Of a stretch of 64,000 nt of DNA, positions 61,711-64,000 are shown piece after piece. The position numbers were made by a program, and so were the translations under genes. The notes beneath the pieces are model-generated. The model saw only the letters and a list, made by a program, of their open reading frames with translations. It did no database searches and was not told where the DNA came from. The stretch covers positions 3,782,001-3,846,000 of the forward strand of contig CP019169.1 of NCBI GenBank assembly GCA_001953215.1, given 5' to 3'. Each line of letters opens with the position of its first letter. The first letter of the stretch is position 1. Source of the stretch: Betaproteobacteria bacterium GR16-43. GTDB lineage: Bacteria > Pseudomonadota > Gammaproteobacteria > Burkholderiales > Usitatibacteraceae.

Positions 61711-62154
61711 CTAAGCAGCCTCACCCGCCCCGGGAGGACAGGGTTCGTTCAGCTTCGTCCAGTAGGCCGCGAGGTTCGCCATCGCCGACTGGTACTCGTC
61801 GAAGTTCACCGGCTTCACGATGTAGCTGTTCACGCCCAACCGGTAGGCCGCCTCGACGTCCGAACGCTCCTGCGAGGACGTGAGCATCACGACCGGCACG
61901 GAGTGCGTGCGCGCGTCGTTCTTGATGCGCTCCAGGACCTGCAACCCGTCGACCTTCGGCAGCTTGAGGTCGAGGAAGATCACGCGCGGCAGGCGCACGT
62001 CCGGGCCGCCCGGCTCGGCGGAAAGGCCGAGGAGGTCGAAGGCCATGAGGCCGTCTTCCGCGTGGGTGACTTCGCCCGCAAAGCGCGCACGGCGAAGCGC
62101 GAGCATTGCAAGCTCGGCGTCATTCGGGTTGTCTTCGACCAGAAGGATGTCCAT
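61711..62154 (-). CDS. Rcp1-like single-domain response regulator
   Basis: 147 aa. ATG at 62154. Receiver with E7/D8, phosphoacceptor D62 (PRVIFLDLKLPKVDGL) and K111-region (NSYIVKPVNFDEYQ). The long loop before the phosphoacceptor (GLSAEPGGPDVRLPRV) is typical of regulators paired with phytochrome-like kinases. It lies 20 bases after the kinase at 62175, with which it most likely forms a pair. There is no output domain, so it acts by protein contacts or phosphotransfer. Confidence 0.93.
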   Translation of the reverse strand: MDILLVEDNPNDAELAMLALRRARFAGEVTHAEDGLMAFDLLGLSAEPGGPDVRLPRVIFLDLKLPKVDGLQVLERIKNDARTHSVPVVMLTSSQERSDVEAAYRLGVNSYIVKPVNFDEYQSAMANLAAYWTKLNEPCPPGAGEAA

Positions 62155-62174
62155 TTGTCGGCGCGCGGTCAGTC

Positions 62175-63410
62175 TTATTGTTGTGGGGCAACGTCGAGTG
62201 TAAAGGAAAAGCGAGCGCCGCGGCCGGGTTCGGACTCGGCCCAGACCTGCCCGCCATGCCGCTCGACGATGCGCTGGACCGTCGCCAGGCCCACGCCCGT
62301 TCCCGGGAACTCCTTGGGCCCGTGCAGGCGCTCGAAGACCCCGAAGAGCTTGCTCGCGTGGCGCATGTCGAACCCCACGCCGTTGTCCGAGACGTAGTAG
62401 ACGATGCGCCCGGATTCCTCCCAGGCCCCCACGCGCACGAGCGGTTCTTCGTTGCGCGACGAAAACTTCACCGCGTTGGAAAGCAGGTTCGCGAGCACCT
62501 GGGCCAGCAACCGCTCGTCGCCCACTGCCGGCGGCATCGAGTCCACTTCGATGCGCGCGGAGGGATGGCCGTGGGATGCGATCGCCGCCTGCTCGGCGGC
62601 CACGCGCGCGAGATCCACCGGACGGCACTTGAGGTCGCCGCGCCCGAGGCGCGAGAGTTCGAGCAGCCCGTCGATCAGCGCGGCCATCTGGCGCGCGTTG
62701 CCGCTCACGCGATCGAGCAGGCGTTGCGCCTCGCCGTCCAGGCCGGGGCCGTGGTCCTGCACCAGCACCTGCGCGAAGCCGTCGATGGCGCGCAACGGCG
62801 CGCGCAGGTCGTGCGAGACGGTGTAGCAGAAGGATTCGAGTTCGCCGACGGTGCGCGTGAGCTCCGAGGTGCGCGTGGCGACGCGGCGCTCGAGCTCGTC
62901 GTTCATGCGTTGCGATTGTTCCTGCGCGATGCGACGCCCCGTGATGTCGCGCGCCACCAGCGTGAGCACGGGGCGCCCGGCCACGTCGTGGCGCGAGAGC
63001 GAGACTTCCACCGGGACTTCCGAACCGTCGGCCCGCAGGCAAGTCAATTCCACCTGGATGCGCGGCATGCCATCGCCGAGGTATCCCCTGAGGCGCTCGC
63101 GATAGGACTCGCGATGACGTTCGGGTACCAGGCGCTCGGCCGACGTACCCGCGAGCTCACGCACGCTCCAGCCGAACAGGCGCTCGGCGGCCGGGTTGAA
63201 GAGCCGCACCAGGCCGCGGTCGTCGATCGAGAGGATGGCGTCGTGCGCCGAAATGATGAAGCCCACCAGCCGCGCCTCGCTTTGCGCGAGGCGCGAGTTG
63301 GCGGCACGCAATTCCTTGGCGCGCTCGTGGAGCATGCTCGCCACCAGCAACCCCACCGTCATCAGCAGGGTCATGGCGACGAAGCCCGCGAAGGCGAGTG
63401 TTTCTACCAA
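62175..63410 (-). CDS. Membrane-anchored PAS sensor histidine kinase downstream of fliA
   Basis: 411 aa from a TTG at 63410 that lies inside fliA (7-bp overlap); an ATG 12 codons later would cut into the single membrane helix (AFAGFVAMTLLMTVGLLVAS). PAS domain (RLVGFIISAHDAILSIDDRG), HisKA with the phosphoacceptor in SFCYTVSHDLRAPLRAIDGF (His about 198), N-box NLLSNAVKF and G-boxes DNGVGFDM and GTGVGLATVQ. The core is of the phytochrome-like type. It is cotranscribed with fliA and the following regulator, so it could feed a signal into motility. The input ligand is unknown. Confidence 0.92.
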   Translation of the reverse strand: MVETLAFAGFVAMTLLMTVGLLVASMLHERAKELRAANSRLAQSEARLVGFIISAHDAILSIDDRGLVRLFNPAAERLFGWSVRELAGTSAERLVPERHRESYRERLRGYLGDGMPRIQVELTCLRADGSEVPVEVSLSRHDVAGRPVLTLVARDITGRRIAQEQSQRMNDELERRVATRTSELTRTVGELESFCYTVSHDLRAPLRAIDGFAQVLVQDHGPGLDGEAQRLLDRVSGNARQMAALIDGLLELSRLGRGDLKCRPVDLARVAAEQAAIASHGHPSARIEVDSMPPAVGDERLLAQVLANLLSNAVKFSSRNEEPLVRVGAWEESGRIVYYVSDNGVGFDMRHASKLFGVFERLHGPKEFPGTGVGLATVQRIVERHGGQVWAESEPGRGARFSFTLDVAPQQ

Positions 63411-64000
63411 TGCCCGACCTTCGCTCGCAGTCGCGCCACCGCCTGTCCGTGAAGCTGGCAGATGCGCGATTCGGTCACGCCGAGCACTTCGGCGATCTCG
63501 CGGAAGTTCAGGTCCTGCTCGTAGTAGAGGCCCATCAGCATCTTCTCGCGCTCGGGCAGCTCCTCGATCGCGGCCACCAGGGCCTGCTTGAAGCGCTTGT
63601 CCGAGAGGCGCGCCAGCGGATCGGCGGCCGCGTCGGCGACGTGGTTCTCGACATAGGACTGGCCATCGCCGTCGGAGTCGTCGTCATGGAACGAGATGAG
63701 CTGGCCGCCCTTGGATTCGGACAGCAGCTCCTGGTACTCCTCGAGGCTCACCTTGAGTTCCTTGGCGATCTCGATTTCGGTCGCCGCGCGTCCGATGCGC
63801 TGCTCGAGCTTGCGGATCGCTTCCTCGATCTTGCGTTGCGTGCGGCGAACCCCGCGCGGCATCCAGTCGTTCTGGCGCAGCTCGTCCAGCATCGCGCCGC
63901 GCACGCGCTGGGCCGCGAAGGTCTCGAATTGCGCGCCGTGGCCGCTCTCATAGCGGGTCGAGGCGTCGAGCAAGCCGATCATGCCGGCCTGGATGATGTC
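63404..64000 (-). CDS. fliA: Flagellar sigma factor FliA (sigma-28), 5' end outside window
   Basis: 198 codons visible; the frame is open to the window edge (preceding the MIGLLDASTRYES segment with DIIQAG), so the N-terminal part including most of region 2 is missing. Region 3 (VRGAMLDELRQNDWMPRGVR, then RTQRKIEEAIRKLE) and region 4 (LPEREKMLMGLYYEQDLNFR, then EIAEVLGVTESRICQLHGQA) are typical of FliA. It directs transcription from TCAAG/C-N-CGATAA promoters such as those found in this window. Its activity is held by FlgM, coded 3 kb away. Confidence 0.96.
   Translation of the reverse strand, partial: DIIQAGMIGLLDASTRYESGHGAQFETFAAQRVRGAMLDELRQNDWMPRGVRRTQRKIEEAIRKLEQRIGRAATEIEIAKELKVSLEEYQELLSESKGGQLISFHDDDSDGDGQSYVENHVADAAADPLARLSDKRFKQALVAAIEELPEREKMLMGLYYEQDLNFREIAEVLGVTESRICQLHGQAVARLRAKVGHW

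Overview
The window comes from a GC-rich (roughly two-thirds G+C) Gram-negative, polarly or peritrichously flagellated bacterium. The flgBCDEFGHIJ and flgKL order, a bifunctional FlgJ with a peptidoglycan hydrolase domain, P- and L-ring genes, FlgM/FliA control and an Rcp1-like kinase/regulator pair downstream of fliA fit a betaproteobacterium. I cannot fix the genus from sequence alone. No rRNA, tRNA, CRISPR array, transposase or prophage gene was found.

Layout. (1) 1-16523, minus strand: an operon of four secreted or outer-membrane proteins built from DUF11-type repeat domains: a 165-aa protein, an 894-aa protein, a 2269-aa protein that ends in a predicted outer-membrane beta-barrel, and a repeat protein of more than 2138 aa that leaves the window. 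A TetR-family regulator follows at 16757-17458. (2) 17608-19829, plus: a secreted S1 serine protease and a small secreted protein. (3) 20030-30290: two sensor kinases, a REC-GGDEF-EAL protein, an HDOD-REC-GGDEF protein and an ankyrin protein, separated by long hairpin-forming repeats. (4) 30465-46501, minus: an eleven-gene chemotaxis operon (MCP, cheY, cheA, three MCPs, cheW, MCP, cheR, cheD, cheB). (5) 46626-48739, plus: a NarX/NarL-type two-component pair. (6) 48925-59211, minus: flgB to flgL. (7) 59385-60926, plus: flgA, flgM, flgN. (8) 60927-61710: non-coding, with two inverted copies of a 178-bp MITE-like element. (9) 61711-64000, minus: response regulator, sensor kinase and the 3' part of fliA.

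How it works together. FliA (sigma-28) is encoded at the right edge and its anti-sigma factor FlgM nearby. Six close matches to the sigma-28 promoter (TCAAGT or TCAACT, 15-bp spacer counted from TCAA, then an 8-mer resembling GCCGATAA) lie before flgM, flgK, the chemotaxis operon, the REC-GGDEF-EAL gene, the HDOD-REC-GGDEF gene and the secreted protease. This suggests that c-di-GMP turnover and protease secretion are wired into the late flagellar regulon.

The most unusual structure is a family of six intergenic inverted repeats (about 130-190 bp). Their arms are built from 9-10-bp periodic units. Arm sequences differ between members but stay complementary within each member. Members of the same arm type are nearest neighbours and bracket gene blocks. 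The DUF11 operon, with a beta-barrel protein translationally coupled to a giant repeat protein, is the best candidate for an undescribed surface or secretion system.
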